A stretch of DNA of 64,000 nt from Rufibacter ruber (GCF_001647275.1 NZ_LRMM01000010.1:1-64000), one strand, 5' to 3'. Counted from the stretch's first letter, positions 1 through 8,790 are shown. The notes: generated by a model from the letters alone, not told the origin. Numbers and translations: made by a program.

Positions 1-624
1 CCCTCGGGGCCGGGGGCGGAAGCCGTAGTAGTTTTCACACACCGCTAACAGTGCTTCTGCCCTTTTTTATCCTTCTACCTTAAAATGTCCGAAGTATTGC
101 AGAAAAACAGGCCTAAAACGGCGTCTGTCTTTTCTCTAGCAGTAAGAGTAGCCTTCGCTCAGACCATGCCGCTTACCCGTGCCCGTTACCCTTTAAAGTT
201 CTATTAAAAAGGGCGCTCTTCCAGATTGGTAATTCCGGAGCAAATATGGAAGGGGGGATTGGCAACCCTAGGGCTCTGCAACTCTGGCGGCAGGGCGGCC
301 GTTTCCAGATCTGCAGGTGCCAGAATTGAGGATTGCAAACCCATCAAAGCTGGCAACGTCATGGCCCTGCCACTCAAACGGGGAAACAAAACCCGCGCAA
401 CTAGATGTGGGGCTTCAATAGAAAAAGCATACATGTAGGACTACACGCCTCACCCAGTACATCTCCTTTGGCATTAACCATATTGCACCACAACCCCTTC
501 CACCCTCACCTAAAGACAATATCAACCCAGACACAACCTGCACCGGCGGTTCTAAGTATGCCCTTGCAACAGCTTTCTCACAACAGCCTAAACATCTTGG
601 CCGCTTTTTGCTTATACTTAGAAT
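1..624. other. Intergenic region upstream of the type III PKS
   Basis: No gene could be supported here. An open frame on the plus strand runs from the window edge to a TAA at 46-48 and could be the last 15 codons of a gene outside the window; this is only a possibility. Two related blocks, GGATTGGCAACCC (256-268) and GGATTGCAAACCC (330-342), and complementary pairs such as 279-288 with 319-328 and 290-296 with 364-370 suggest some secondary structure. I could not match it to tmRNA, RNase P, SRP RNA or a riboswitch class that I know. Confidence 0.4.
101..121. repeat. HP40 half copy (right arm only)
   Basis: The sequence AGAAAAACAGGCCTAAAACGG matches the loop and right arm of the HP40 palindrome found throughout the window. 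The left arm is missing, so this is a remnant or partial copy. Confidence 0.45.
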
Positions 625-1734
625 ATGAAGAGTTACCTCTGCGCCATTGGCACGGCCAACCCCCCGCATGCTTACCCTCAGCTACAGATTGCTGATTTCA
701 TGGCGCAGGCGCTCCAGCTGGAGGAGCAGGAGACCAGAAAACTGAAAGCCCTTTACCGCGTCTCTGGCATTGAACAGCGCCACACCGTGCTGCCAGACTA
801 CGGCAGAGAGAACGGCAACTATGACTTCTACCCCAATACCCCGGGGCTGGAGCCTTTCCCCACGGTGGGGCAGCGCATGCAGGTGTTTCAGGAGACGGCG
901 CTTCCGCTCTCAGTGGCCGCGGCGCAGGACTGCCTGCGCCAACTGCCCCAGGTCCCTGTTGACAGTATCACCCATTTGATCACCGTAAGCTGCACCGGCA
1001 TGTACGCCCCGGGGCTGGACATTGAACTGGTGCAGGCGCTGGGGCTGTCTGCGCAGGTACAGCGCACGTGCGTCTATTTCATGGGCTGCTACGCCGCGTT
1101 TAACGCCCTAAAAGCCGCCGATGCCATTTGCCGCGCAGATGCCCACGCCCGCGTGCTCATTGTCTGCACTGAACTCTGCACCCTGCACTTTCAGAAGCGC
1201 CCTGAAAGCGACCATCTGGTCTCCAACGCCCTGTTTGCTGATGGCTCTGCCGCCGTGCTGGTGAGCGCGCAGCCGCTGTCTGACCTCACGCTCCGGGTAG
1301 AGGCGTTTCACTGTGACCTGGCCCCCTCTGGCCAGAAAGAGATGGCATGGCATATCAATGATTTCGGGTTTGAGATGACGCTCTCTTCGTATGTGCCCGC
1401 CCTGATCAAACAGGGCATTGGGCAGCTCACGCAAAAGCTGCTGCAGAAACTCAACCTCAGCCTGGAGGAGGTGCCCCATTTTGCCATTCACCCCGGCGGA
1501 AGGAAGATTCTGGAAGTGATAGAGCACGCGCTCCACCTGACCAGAGAAGACAACCGCCACGCCTATGCCGTACTCCGCCAGTTCGGCAACATGTCTTCGG
1601 CCACGGTGCTGTTTGTGCTCAAGAGCCTCTGGCAGGAGCTGCAGCCCCAGCAGCAGAACGAGCCCATTCTCAGTTTTGCCTTCGGCCCCGGCCTTACCTT
1701 AGAATCTATGTTACTCACCGTGCACCATGTTTAG
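625..1734 (+). CDS. Type III polyketide synthase (chalcone/stilbene synthase family)
   Basis: A 369-residue ketosynthase of the homodimeric chalcone synthase-like family, which extends an acyl-CoA starter with malonyl-CoA without an acyl carrier protein. The family catalytic triad is visible: Cys155 in the motif YFMGCYAAFNAL, His289 in AIHPGG and Asn322 in GNMSSATVLFVL; the C-terminal FGPGLTLE loop is also present. Length is normal. The ATG at 625 is the first in frame and fits the family N-terminus (CAIGTANPP). The next gene is on the other strand, so within this window the enzyme has no partner methyltransferase or oxidoreductase. The starter unit and product cannot be told from sequence. 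Confidence 0.93.
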   Translation: MKSYLCAIGTANPPHAYPQLQIADFMAQALQLEEQETRKLKALYRVSGIEQRHTVLPDYGRENGNYDFYPNTPGLEPFPTVGQRMQVFQETALPLSVAAAQDCLRQLPQVPVDSITHLITVSCTGMYAPGLDIELVQALGLSAQVQRTCVYFMGCYAAFNALKAADAICRADAHARVLIVCTELCTLHFQKRPESDHLVSNALFADGSAAVLVSAQPLSDLTLRVEAFHCDLAPSGQKEMAWHINDFGFEMTLSSYVPALIKQGIGQLTQKLLQKLNLSLEEVPHFAIHPGGRKILEVIEHALHLTREDNRHAYAVLRQFGNMSSATVLFVLKSLWQELQPQQQNEPILSFAFGPGLTLESMLLTVHHV

Positions 1735-1921
1735 GGAGCGTTCTACCCAGCCAAACAGATAATTAAAATGGTGAAAAAATTCCCCTTTTTCCTAGTAGTT
1801 TCAATACCCTTGGATAGTTCCTAAAATATTTAATCCTGATAGTGAATAAATAATTATGCCAATCTGACGTAAGATAGCTTACGTCTTATGCTTTTCAACA
1901 GCAAGGCTTCAAAATAGAATT

Positions 1922-3421
1922 CTATGCCTTAGCTCTAGCTTTGGAAAGGCCGTGTAACATCTTTAGAATCAATTCCCAAAGGTGTTCATATGGTATTATC
2001 TCCGTTTCAGCATAGGCATCACCAGGAGTGGGGATACGCTGCAGTTTTTGATACAGGTAATAACTTTTCTTGGAAGTCTCCCAGGGGTCAAAATCTGTTC
2101 TCACCATCACTCCTAATAACCGGAAGAAAGTGCGGCTCCTGTCACTGAAACTATCTTTAAAGTGATTATGGGCATATTTTTTTAAAGCCTCCATCCGGTA
2201 CTCAAGAGTTTCTATTTCATGTTTCTCCAAATAATACATCACCTGGAGAATGAGAATGGCAACATTAAACCCTTCTTTATCTTTACTATAGCTAGGTGCA
2301 TTCTGTACAAGTTCCTGTAGTTTAAACGGCTTTTTCTTTAATGGATCAACAAAGTGGACATATGCTTCAAACAAATACCACCTTTCCTGAGCCATTTTAT
2401 TGATTTTATTGAAGAAAGGATTGCTTAGAATTTTTTCCAGCAGATAATGAGCTTCTGTATAACGTTTAGAGTGAAGCGCCAGAAGCAGATAATTTTCCAT
2501 AAAGGCAAACCAGTTGTTACTAGAAGGGTTAAAAGCTTCTTCGTATGATTTGGCTAATTGCAAACCTTTTTCTAATTTCTTTGCCCTTAAGTGCGCATAT
2601 ACTTGTATATATTTATTAAACCGATGATCAAAGCGTTGTGGATGTATTTTTTCAGTTTTTAACAGATCCTCAGAATTGTCACTAAGTTCTACAATACTCT
2701 GGAAATTTCCTTTCAGTTCCTGGGCCCAAATAGATAGCCTATAATAATTGTCAAACGTATCATAAGTTTGTGCATTGATCCAAAGGGAATGCATTTCCTC
2801 CAAAATGACATCAATTCTATCTAGATACTTCTTTCGGGCAGCCACAGAAGAATTTAATTCTAAAGTAGATTCCAAAATTAATTTTTCAGATTCCTGATCC
2901 GCCAACATACAAGCACTGATTTTCTTTAACTGTGATGATGCTTTAGCAAATTCTTTCTTTTTACCTAAATTAACATAGATATGCAACAAGGATCTAAGTG
3001 CCAGGTAAGCCACATCATTAAAACTATATTCTTCTGAGGTGCCTAATACTTGTTTTAGCAACGGAAGAGCAACTTCATAAGCACCTGAGTTGACTAAAAT
3101 CCTAGCTTGATATAATTTTGCAAAACACTCCTGTTCTACCGCGTGAGACGCTTTAAAACTTTGGCCCTGAAATTCAAGGAAGAAAAGCTGGTTTAAAAGC
3201 TTTTTTCTGAGCCTGGACTTAACCATTTTCAATCCACTGGCCGAAGGTGAATCAGGATATAAATACTTCAATGCCTCACTTTCAGAGGATACAAGACCCT
3301 TTATCAATGCGTCAAAGAGGAGCCATTCTTTGGTAGGTTTTTGCCGTTTAAAATCAACCAAAGAATCTTCGGCAATACCTCTTTTATGAATAATTTGGGC
3401 TAACTTCTTTAATTCTTCCAT
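1922..3421 (-). CDS. Helical-repeat (TPR-like) cytoplasmic protein of unknown function
   Basis: I do not recognise a named family. The 499-residue product has no signal peptide and no membrane segment. It is almost wholly alpha-helical, with many amphipathic helices of the kind seen in TPR/SEL1 solenoids (for example around residues 100-200 and 290-420). A basic patch MVKSRLRKKLLNQL lies near residue 70. The base composition is AT-richer than the PKS next to it, like the transporter genes on the other side. It is divergent from the Ser/Thr-rich peptide gene at 3712 with 290 bp between them, so a shared control region is possible. A role as a peptide-sensing or scaffold protein is speculation. 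Confidence 0.7.
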   Translation of the reverse strand: MEELKKLAQIIHKRGIAEDSLVDFKRQKPTKEWLLFDALIKGLVSSESEALKYLYPDSPSASGLKMVKSRLRKKLLNQLFFLEFQGQSFKASHAVEQECFAKLYQARILVNSGAYEVALPLLKQVLGTSEEYSFNDVAYLALRSLLHIYVNLGKKKEFAKASSQLKKISACMLADQESEKLILESTLELNSSVAARKKYLDRIDVILEEMHSLWINAQTYDTFDNYYRLSIWAQELKGNFQSIVELSDNSEDLLKTEKIHPQRFDHRFNKYIQVYAHLRAKKLEKGLQLAKSYEEAFNPSSNNWFAFMENYLLLALHSKRYTEAHYLLEKILSNPFFNKINKMAQERWYLFEAYVHFVDPLKKKPFKLQELVQNAPSYSKDKEGFNVAILILQVMYYLEKHEIETLEYRMEALKKYAHNHFKDSFSDRSRTFFRLLGVMVRTDFDPWETSKKSYYLYQKLQRIPTPGDAYAETEIIPYEHLWELILKMLHGLSKARAKA

Positions 3422-3661
3422 TATAACATTTCATGACCCTTCTCAGTATCTAACTGTTGCACAGAAACAAATTGTGTTTGTACCTTGTGCCGCTAAAGCT
3501 ATGAATCTTTTTTTCTAGCGTTTTGTTACCTACAAAGTAAATTTTGCGAATATTTAATCTAATAACAAACTAACTAAGGGCTTTTTAGGCTTTTTCCTTC
3601 ATTTTATTATAATATTTAAATATATAATACTAGTTACGTATTAGAGCATAGTTTCCTTTTC

Positions 3662-3687
3662 TTTGGCTCCTCTACCCACCATCTTTG
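3662..3687 (+). promoter_or_regulatory. Possible promoter of the 71-residue peptide gene
   Basis: TTTG at 3662-3665 and CATCTTTG at 3680-3687 resemble the Bacteroidota -33 TTTG and -7 TAnnTTTG boxes. One base is off in the -7 box and the 14-bp spacer is shorter than usual, so the call is weak. Confidence 0.3.
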
Positions 3688-3711
3688 TACTATACAAAAA
3701 CATAAAACGCC

Positions 3712-3927
3712 ATGATAGAATTAATACTTGCTCTGCTCCTTCAGCTTTCCACCCTTGCTTCTGGAAACAATTCTAACACTACAGCTACAAGCCAATCAAC
3801 AAGCAGTGCCTCTGCTACTACTCTAAGTTCCACCAGCACCACTACTTCTTCTACTACTAGTGGCTCTTCTAATGATGCTGGCACTACAAATTATGGCGGT
3901 GTTGGTAACTGGGATACAAAAGACTAA
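3712..3927 (+). CDS. Small Ser/Thr-rich peptide with hydrophobic N-terminus
   Basis: A 71-residue product. Residues 2-17 (IELILALLLQLSTLAS) are hydrophobic and could be a short signal sequence or leader. Residues 18-59 are mostly Ser, Thr, Asn and Ala, and Ser plus Thr make up about half of the whole peptide. The tail is GGVGNWDTKD. There is no Cys. It has its own strong terminator just downstream and a promoter-like site upstream, which supports it being a real transcript. It precedes a peptide-transport operon by 118 bp. A secreted or modified peptide is plausible, but no known precursor family was recognised. Confidence 0.6.
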   Translation: MIELILALLLQLSTLASGNNSNTTATSQSTSSASATTLSSTSTTTSSTTSGSSNDAGTTNYGGVGNWDTKD

Positions 3928-3932
3928 TTAAA

Positions 3933-3966
3933 AAAGAAATGGTACCCCCACCATTTCTTTTTATTC
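3933..3966 (+). terminator. Rho-independent terminator after the 71-residue peptide gene
   Basis: An 11-bp perfect stem AAAGAAATGGT / ACCATTTCTTT (3933-3943 with 3950-3960) has a 6-nt loop and is followed by TTATTC. It lies 6 bp after the stop codon and separates the peptide gene from the transporter genes. Confidence 0.75.
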
Positions 3967-4009
3967 TTCACATACGGTAGCAACCTAAGGGTTATTGAGT
4001 CAAGTTTAG

Positions 4010-4017
4010 TAATATTG
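4010..4017 (+). promoter_or_regulatory. Possible -7 box of the peptide transporter operon
   Basis: TAATATTG matches TAnnTTTG in seven of eight positions and lies 28 bp before the lipoprotein start at 4046. The same octamer occurs at 8388-8395 upstream of the 86-residue peptide gene. No clear -33 box was found. Confidence 0.3.
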
Positions 4018-4045
4018 GGAGGGTCTTCACCAGAACCGCCCCCTT

Positions 4046-5773
4046 ATGAGAAAACTTGCCTTTTATACCTCGTGGTTGCTTTTGTATTTTGTAACCTCCT
4101 GCGGAAACTCTACTAACAACAACCCAGCCGTAAGAATAAGATTGGCACAGGACCCTGAGTCGCTGCATCCCATTAACTACGCAAATGCCTATTCGTTGCA
4201 ACTCTTAAACCTTATATATCAGAGTCTGCTAACGGTTAATCTAAAAGATCATTCTGCCCAACCTCTATTAGTTGAGGCTCTTCCTACCGTAGAGGTTCAA
4301 GACTCTCTCTCTTACTTCAGATTTAAAATCAGACCTGAAGCTAAATGGGATAACGGCAATCCTGTCACGGGCCTTGATGTGGCGTTTTCTCTGAAAGTGC
4401 TACAGAGCCCTGCGTTAGAAAATGACAGGTGGCGGGCACAATATCATTTTATAAAAGATATAAAAGTAGATCAGCAGGACCCTCATTCCTTCACCATCAT
4501 CTGCTCTGGGTATGCTCCCGAGATGCGAATAATGGTGGGGGATTTTTTTGTTCTTCCTCAATATAGGTTTGATCCTCAAAATATTCTCACCTCCTTTTCA
4601 TTGCCGTTCATAAGAGACCGTTTTGATTCTCTGGCGCGCACAACCACTTTTAAATCTTTTTCTAACGCCTTACAAAACCCTACCTTGAGCCGGGATACAG
4701 CCGGGGTAAAAGGAAGCGGGCCTTATAAACTCATAAGCTGGTCAAGCGGGCAACACGTATTACTCCAAAGGAAAAATAATTGGTGGGGCGATCAGGTAAA
4801 CCCTATTCCCACTCCCCTTATAGCCAGACCTGACCAGCTACTATTTCAAATTATTCCTGATGACGCCGCTGCAACCTTGGCTTTGAAAGCTGGCCAGTTA
4901 GACTTAATGGACAATATCCCTCTTGTTGCTTACCAGGAAATGAAACGGGACAGAGACATGAAAGAGAAAATACAGTTTTTCTCGCCTGCTACCTATGACC
5001 TGGTTTTTTTAGGAATGAACGGGGCCTCTCCTGTTCTTGAAGACAAAAAAACAAGAAGGGCCATTGCCCACCTCTTTGACATACCTCAAATAATAAAAAC
5101 TCTTCAAGGGGGGTATGCAACGGCTACAATAGGAGTTGTACACCCCACTGTGAACGCTTTCTACCATCATCAGTTACAACCAATACCTTATAATACCTCT
5201 AAAGCGGTACAGCTTCTAAAAGCTGCAGGCTGGAAAAAAAAGCCTTCTGGATGGACAAAGCATAAAGGTGGGCGTGAAATAAAACTTGCGCTGGAATTAA
5301 TACACCGGGCAGGGAATTCTGACTTTGAGAATATGGGACTACTGCTGCAACAAGCCGCTCGGTCTATTGGCGTACCTATTTCCATAGGCACTTTAGAAAG
5401 CAGCCAAATTAGCGAAAGGTTAAACCAAGGTAATTTTCAGTTGTATTTCAGAACCTTAACCACAAGCCCCTTTTCCTATAACTTACTGCCTCTGCTTCAT
5501 ACCTCCAGCGCAAAAGAGGGGGGCGCGAATGTCACTCATTTCGGGAATAAGGAGACAGACCGTCTATTGGAGAGAATTGCAAAAACAGAAAGCCCCGCTG
5601 AACAAGGAGAACTTCTAAAACAACTCCAAGAGCGCATGCAGGAAGAAAGCAATTTTGTCTTCCTCTATTTCCTGCAGAATAAAATTGCCATCTCAAAAAG
5701 AATAGACTCAGTGGTAGTGTCCAGTATTAAACCTAACTATGACCTCAGTAAGTTAATCATCAAGAAGGAGTAG
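4046..5773 (+). CDS. Peptide ABC transporter substrate-binding lipoprotein (SBP family 5, DppA/OppA-like)
   Basis: A 575-residue extracytoplasmic binding protein. A lipoprotein signal peptide is visible, with lipobox FVTSC and lipidated Cys19. The family 5 fold is shown by the N-terminal RIRLAQDPESLHPINYANA stretch, the KWDNGNPVTGLDVAFSLK motif and the central GSGPYKLISW motif. Length is typical. The gene starts a tight run with two permeases (3 bp to the next start), so the three probably form one transport unit on the cytoplasmic membrane. No ATPase gene follows, so one must be supplied from elsewhere if the system is active. Base composition is AT-richer than most of the window. Confidence 0.88.
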   Translation: MRKLAFYTSWLLLYFVTSCGNSTNNNPAVRIRLAQDPESLHPINYANAYSLQLLNLIYQSLLTVNLKDHSAQPLLVEALPTVEVQDSLSYFRFKIRPEAKWDNGNPVTGLDVAFSLKVLQSPALENDRWRAQYHFIKDIKVDQQDPHSFTIICSGYAPEMRIMVGDFFVLPQYRFDPQNILTSFSLPFIRDRFDSLARTTTFKSFSNALQNPTLSRDTAGVKGSGPYKLISWSSGQHVLLQRKNNWWGDQVNPIPTPLIARPDQLLFQIIPDDAAATLALKAGQLDLMDNIPLVAYQEMKRDRDMKEKIQFFSPATYDLVFLGMNGASPVLEDKKTRRAIAHLFDIPQIIKTLQGGYATATIGVVHPTVNAFYHHQLQPIPYNTSKAVQLLKAAGWKKKPSGWTKHKGGREIKLALELIHRAGNSDFENMGLLLQQAARSIGVPISIGTLESSQISERLNQGNFQLYFRTLTTSPFSYNLLPLLHTSSAKEGGANVTHFGNKETDRLLERIAKTESPAEQGELLKQLQERMQEESNFVFLYFLQNKIAISKRIDSVVVSSIKPNYDLSKLIIKKE

Positions 5774-5776
5774 CAA

Positions 5777-7156
5777 ATGGTCTGGAGTACGTTTTTCCGG
5801 AAATCACTAAGCTTACCATTTTCTTTATGGGCAATGGCCACCGTCATTTTCTTACTGAGCAGGATAATTCCCAATATCTATACTCCTGCGGGAATGACAG
5901 AGGCAGATACGACCATTTATGGCACAACCAATGGAGATGTCAGGGCAAAGGTGATTCAGGAGTACCGGCAAAGAATGGGGCTTGATCTCCCGGTTTTCTA
6001 TTTCACTATTTCACCTACAGCAGTAGGCACAGTATTAAATCAGTATTCTAAGGAAACGCTGGAGGAGCAACCCTGGCTTTCACAATACATAAAATGGTAC
6101 AACAAGGAAACGGTTGGTGAATTCTTGAAGTCCTGGAGAGAATGGAACTCAACTGAAAAAACATTTGGAAAGGAAGCGCTGCTACAGGCGAGAGCAGCTT
6201 TGTTAGGACATTCAGAAAGTCAAAGTTCAGAAAGTAAGAAGTTTTATGGATTACGTTTTGAGCATGTTTTAGCAAAAACAGGCCATAAACAGCCTTATCC
6301 CTCATTACGTAACTTAAAAAATTCCTGGTCCAAAATGGTTGCCAGTAAGGCAGCTTTCAGTGGATTAATTCCTGTCTTCCATTGGCATGGAGCCAATTCC
6401 CAATACCACCGCTGGCTCACAGGGCTTTTGATCGGAAACCTGGGTACATCTGTCAAGGATTTCAGACCAGTGCAGGAGAAACTGACGGAGGCACTGAAAA
6501 CGACCATCCCCATTAGCTTTTTTGGTTTATTTCTGGCAGGTTTTCTATCCTATGCCACCGGAGTACTGCTTACGCTCTACGCGGAGAGCTTTGGCAGCAA
6601 GTTCCTCAAAGCAGTCCTGTATCTGTTAGATTCCATTCCTGCCTTTCTTCTGACCTTGGTTCTTTTTGCCGCTTTTGTTCTAGCAGGAGGCACTCTTTCT
6701 TCCCCAGTGATGGCCGCTTCTGAATCTCTGTGGGCATCTTTTTTTACTAACAGCACCTTATTGTTGGCTGGTGTCAGTATAGCACTTATTCTGATACCGC
6801 ATCTCTCTATCCAAATCTACCAAAGCTTTTCCCAGGAGATGTCAAAGCCTTACCTCTTAACTGCCAAAGCAAAAGGTGTAAATAAGATTAAAATGATCAA
6901 TCGCCACGCCTGGCCCAATGCCTTGATGCCTGTTATAACCTTACTGAGTGAAGTTGTCATTGGCCTTTTGGCAGGTGTTCTTATTGTAGAAATCACTTTT
7001 TCGTTGCCTGGAATTGGAAGCCTATTGACGCACTCAGTTTTGAATAGAGATTATCCGGTTTTAATAGGTGTGACCCTCTTTCTTCTAGCGTTTAGAACAG
7101 TGGTTGTGTGGCTAACCGATGTGGCGCATAGTTGGGCTGACCCAAGAGTACGGTAA
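5777..7156 (+). CDS. DppB-type ABC transporter permease with a large periplasmic insert
   Basis: A 459-residue inner membrane protein of the binding-protein-dependent permease family. The DppB landmarks are RRxxGLDLP-like (RQRMGLDLPVFY, near residue 70), LIGNLGTSVKDFRPVQE and the C-terminal EAA loop (TAKAKGVNKIKMINRHAWPNA) before the last helices. Usual DppB proteins are about 310-340 residues. Here about 130-140 extra, mostly polar residues lie between the GLDLP motif and the GNLGTS motif, in the region expected to face the periplasm. It follows the binding protein by 3 bp and precedes the second permease by 2 bp. Confidence 0.87.
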   Translation: MVWSTFFRKSLSLPFSLWAMATVIFLLSRIIPNIYTPAGMTEADTTIYGTTNGDVRAKVIQEYRQRMGLDLPVFYFTISPTAVGTVLNQYSKETLEEQPWLSQYIKWYNKETVGEFLKSWREWNSTEKTFGKEALLQARAALLGHSESQSSESKKFYGLRFEHVLAKTGHKQPYPSLRNLKNSWSKMVASKAAFSGLIPVFHWHGANSQYHRWLTGLLIGNLGTSVKDFRPVQEKLTEALKTTIPISFFGLFLAGFLSYATGVLLTLYAESFGSKFLKAVLYLLDSIPAFLLTLVLFAAFVLAGGTLSSPVMAASESLWASFFTNSTLLLAGVSIALILIPHLSIQIYQSFSQEMSKPYLLTAKAKGVNKIKMINRHAWPNALMPVITLLSEVVIGLLAGVLIVEITFSLPGIGSLLTHSVLNRDYPVLIGVTLFLLAFRTVVVWLTDVAHSWADPRVR

Positions 7157-7158
7157 AA

Positions 7159-8217
7159 ATGGATCTAAAAGCCTCCTTACTTCCCTTTAAGAAAGGGAGA
7201 TATATCCCCCAGACTATATGGGCTCTGTTGTGGCAATTCGCGTTTTTTATAATTGCATGCCTCGCTTATATTTTTGATGAGGACAGTGTCACCTCTAACC
7301 TACAGGAGACTTATTTACCACCTTTTGTTTCTAATGCCCATGTATTGGGTACAGATCATTTAGGCAGGGATGTCCTTTCTAGCCTTTTACTTAGCTGTAA
7401 GACAGCCTGGTGGCTGACCTTTCCGCCTCTTCTGTTGGCGAACATACTTGGGGTATCGCTAGGGGCAGCCGCCGCCACACTAGGCAATCACCATCTAAAA
7501 TGTACAATTGCCTCGCTGGTAAGGTGGTTTTTATTTTCCTTTCTGGTCTGGTACAGCTGGGAGCTGCAACGGCAGCAATTGCTATCACCCTTACTGTCTG
7601 CAGAATTCTCTAATTACAGTTTTCTGCTGTCCCTGTTAGTGTCTTGGGTGCTGTCTTATGTACTTTACAAAATCCTTTTGCTGCTTCCTTTGTTCCGAAA
7701 GAAGAGTACGATTCCCGTTGACTCATGCTTTCAGAAGATCTCTGACCTGTGGTCAACCTTGCCTAAGCTTCTGCTTATTGTATTACTATCTGTTTTTGCC
7801 GCCCCTTCTTTGGCTTCAATGGTAGTTTGGATTAGCCTTTCGTATTGGGTCTATCCGGGTAGACTCACCAGAACGGCCTTACTTTCTCTCCGGCAGGAAC
7901 CTTATATAGAAGCGGCCATAGCGTTAGGCACCCCACCATTACCACTTTTTAGAAGGCACCTGTGGCCAACTTTGAAAGGTTCATTGCTCGTCAATTTCTG
8001 TTTTACGGCCTCCGGTCTACTAGGGGTTGGCGCCACTCTTTCCTTTCTTGGCATTGGCCTGCCTTCGGCTGTTCCCTCATGGGGAAAAATGCTCTCAGTG
8101 GCCCGTTTATCACTGGAGGCGTGGTGGCTTTTTGCATTTCCGGCTGTATTCCTGCTCCTCAGTGTCTTGTCTTTACAAGTGATTGGCAGCAGACTTTCTT
8201 TCAAAAGAAGGGACTAA
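7159..8217 (+). CDS. DppC-type ABC transporter permease with extra membrane segments
   Basis: A 352-residue permease. The DppC hallmark LGTDHLGRDVLSSLL lies near residue 62. The EAA loop (EPYIEAAIALGTPPLPLFRRHLWP) and the C-terminal FLGIGLPSAVPSWGKML motif are present. About 70-80 residues with two extra hydrophobic segments (around residues 115-180) are inserted between the first conserved helices and the EAA loop. With the preceding permease it should form the membrane pair of a peptide importer or exporter. No ATP-binding subunit is encoded in this run. Confidence 0.85.
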   Translation: MDLKASLLPFKKGRYIPQTIWALLWQFAFFIIACLAYIFDEDSVTSNLQETYLPPFVSNAHVLGTDHLGRDVLSSLLLSCKTAWWLTFPPLLLANILGVSLGAAAATLGNHHLKCTIASLVRWFLFSFLVWYSWELQRQQLLSPLLSAEFSNYSFLLSLLVSWVLSYVLYKILLLLPLFRKKSTIPVDSCFQKISDLWSTLPKLLLIVLLSVFAAPSLASMVVWISLSYWVYPGRLTRTALLSLRQEPYIEAAIALGTPPLPLFRRHLWPTLKGSLLVNFCFTASGLLGVGATLSFLGIGLPSAVPSWGKMLSVARLSLEAWWLFAFPAVFLLLSVLSLQVIGSRLSFKRRD

Positions 8218-8387
8218 TTTTGTTACAAATCTCACTTTGTTAGTCTACATTTTAAATTTACCATATCCTAAAGGTTCAATATTCGACTAATAAAAGCCTT
8301 TTTAAGCCCTTCATGATCAATTCTACCTTATTTTTTCCTTGTTACGTTAAGCCACAAAGTTTCCTATTTTTTCATCACCATCTGCCG

Positions 8388-8395
8388 TAATATTG
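8388..8395 (+). promoter_or_regulatory. Possible -7 box of the 86-residue peptide gene
   Basis: TAATATTG is one base off TAnnTTTG and lies 23 bp before the ATG at 8419. It is identical to the octamer before the transporter operon at 4010-4017. No convincing -33 box was seen. Confidence 0.3.
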
Positions 8396-8418
8396 TATCA
8401 ACAATAAAGACAAAGAAG

Positions 8419-8679
8419 ATGAAGGTACAGCAACAAAGCCTGCCCACTAGTTTGGGCAGTCAGTACCAGCCAGCCATGAGTTATAATTTAATAAGCCATC
8501 CTGGCGGACAAACTACCTTTTGCACGCCACAACAGGTAGAAGATTCATCATTGGCTTGGTCAACTACCTATGTAGACTTTATGCCATCTGAATTTGTTGG
8601 CGGATTTAAGACAGAGAGCTTTTTCATAAGCACCTATGATTTTGAATCCCTTACCGGTCACCCCGGAATTAGATATTGA
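8419..8679 (+). CDS. Small peptide of unknown function (86 residues)
   Basis: The product starts MKVQQQSLPTSLGSQ and has no signal peptide. It has one Cys (TTFCTPQQ) and an aromatic- and Ser-rich C-terminal half with motifs such as FVGGFKTESFF and STYDFESLTG. I do not recognise a family. It sits 201 bp after the second permease, has a promoter-like octamer, and is followed by a strong terminator, so it looks like a real short transcript. With the 71-residue peptide it brackets the transporter genes. A transported, signalling or ribosomally made and modified peptide is possible but unproven. Confidence 0.6.
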   Translation: MKVQQQSLPTSLGSQYQPAMSYNLISHPGGQTTFCTPQQVEDSSLAWSTTYVDFMPSEFVGGFKTESFFISTYDFESLTGHPGIRY

Positions 8680-8753
8680 TATTTGGTTGTCTTCCGTAGC
8701 CCCCCATGCGGAAGTTAGTTTACTTGTTTTAGTTTTTTGTTGTTTGTCTGTCT

Positions 8754-8790
8754 GCCTGCCGACTTGTCACCGGCAGGCATTTTTTTTTGA
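8754..8790 (+). terminator. Rho-independent terminator after the 86-residue peptide gene
   Basis: Stem GCCTGCCG / CGGCAGGC with a 9-nt loop (8754-8778), followed by AT and then eight to nine T. It is 75 bp after the stop codon. Confidence 0.85.

Noticed and set aside
204-438. Open frames of 70-76 codons on both strands upstream of the PKS
   Set aside because: No family resemblance, no promoter, and both strands are open across the same structured stretch. They look like chance frames.
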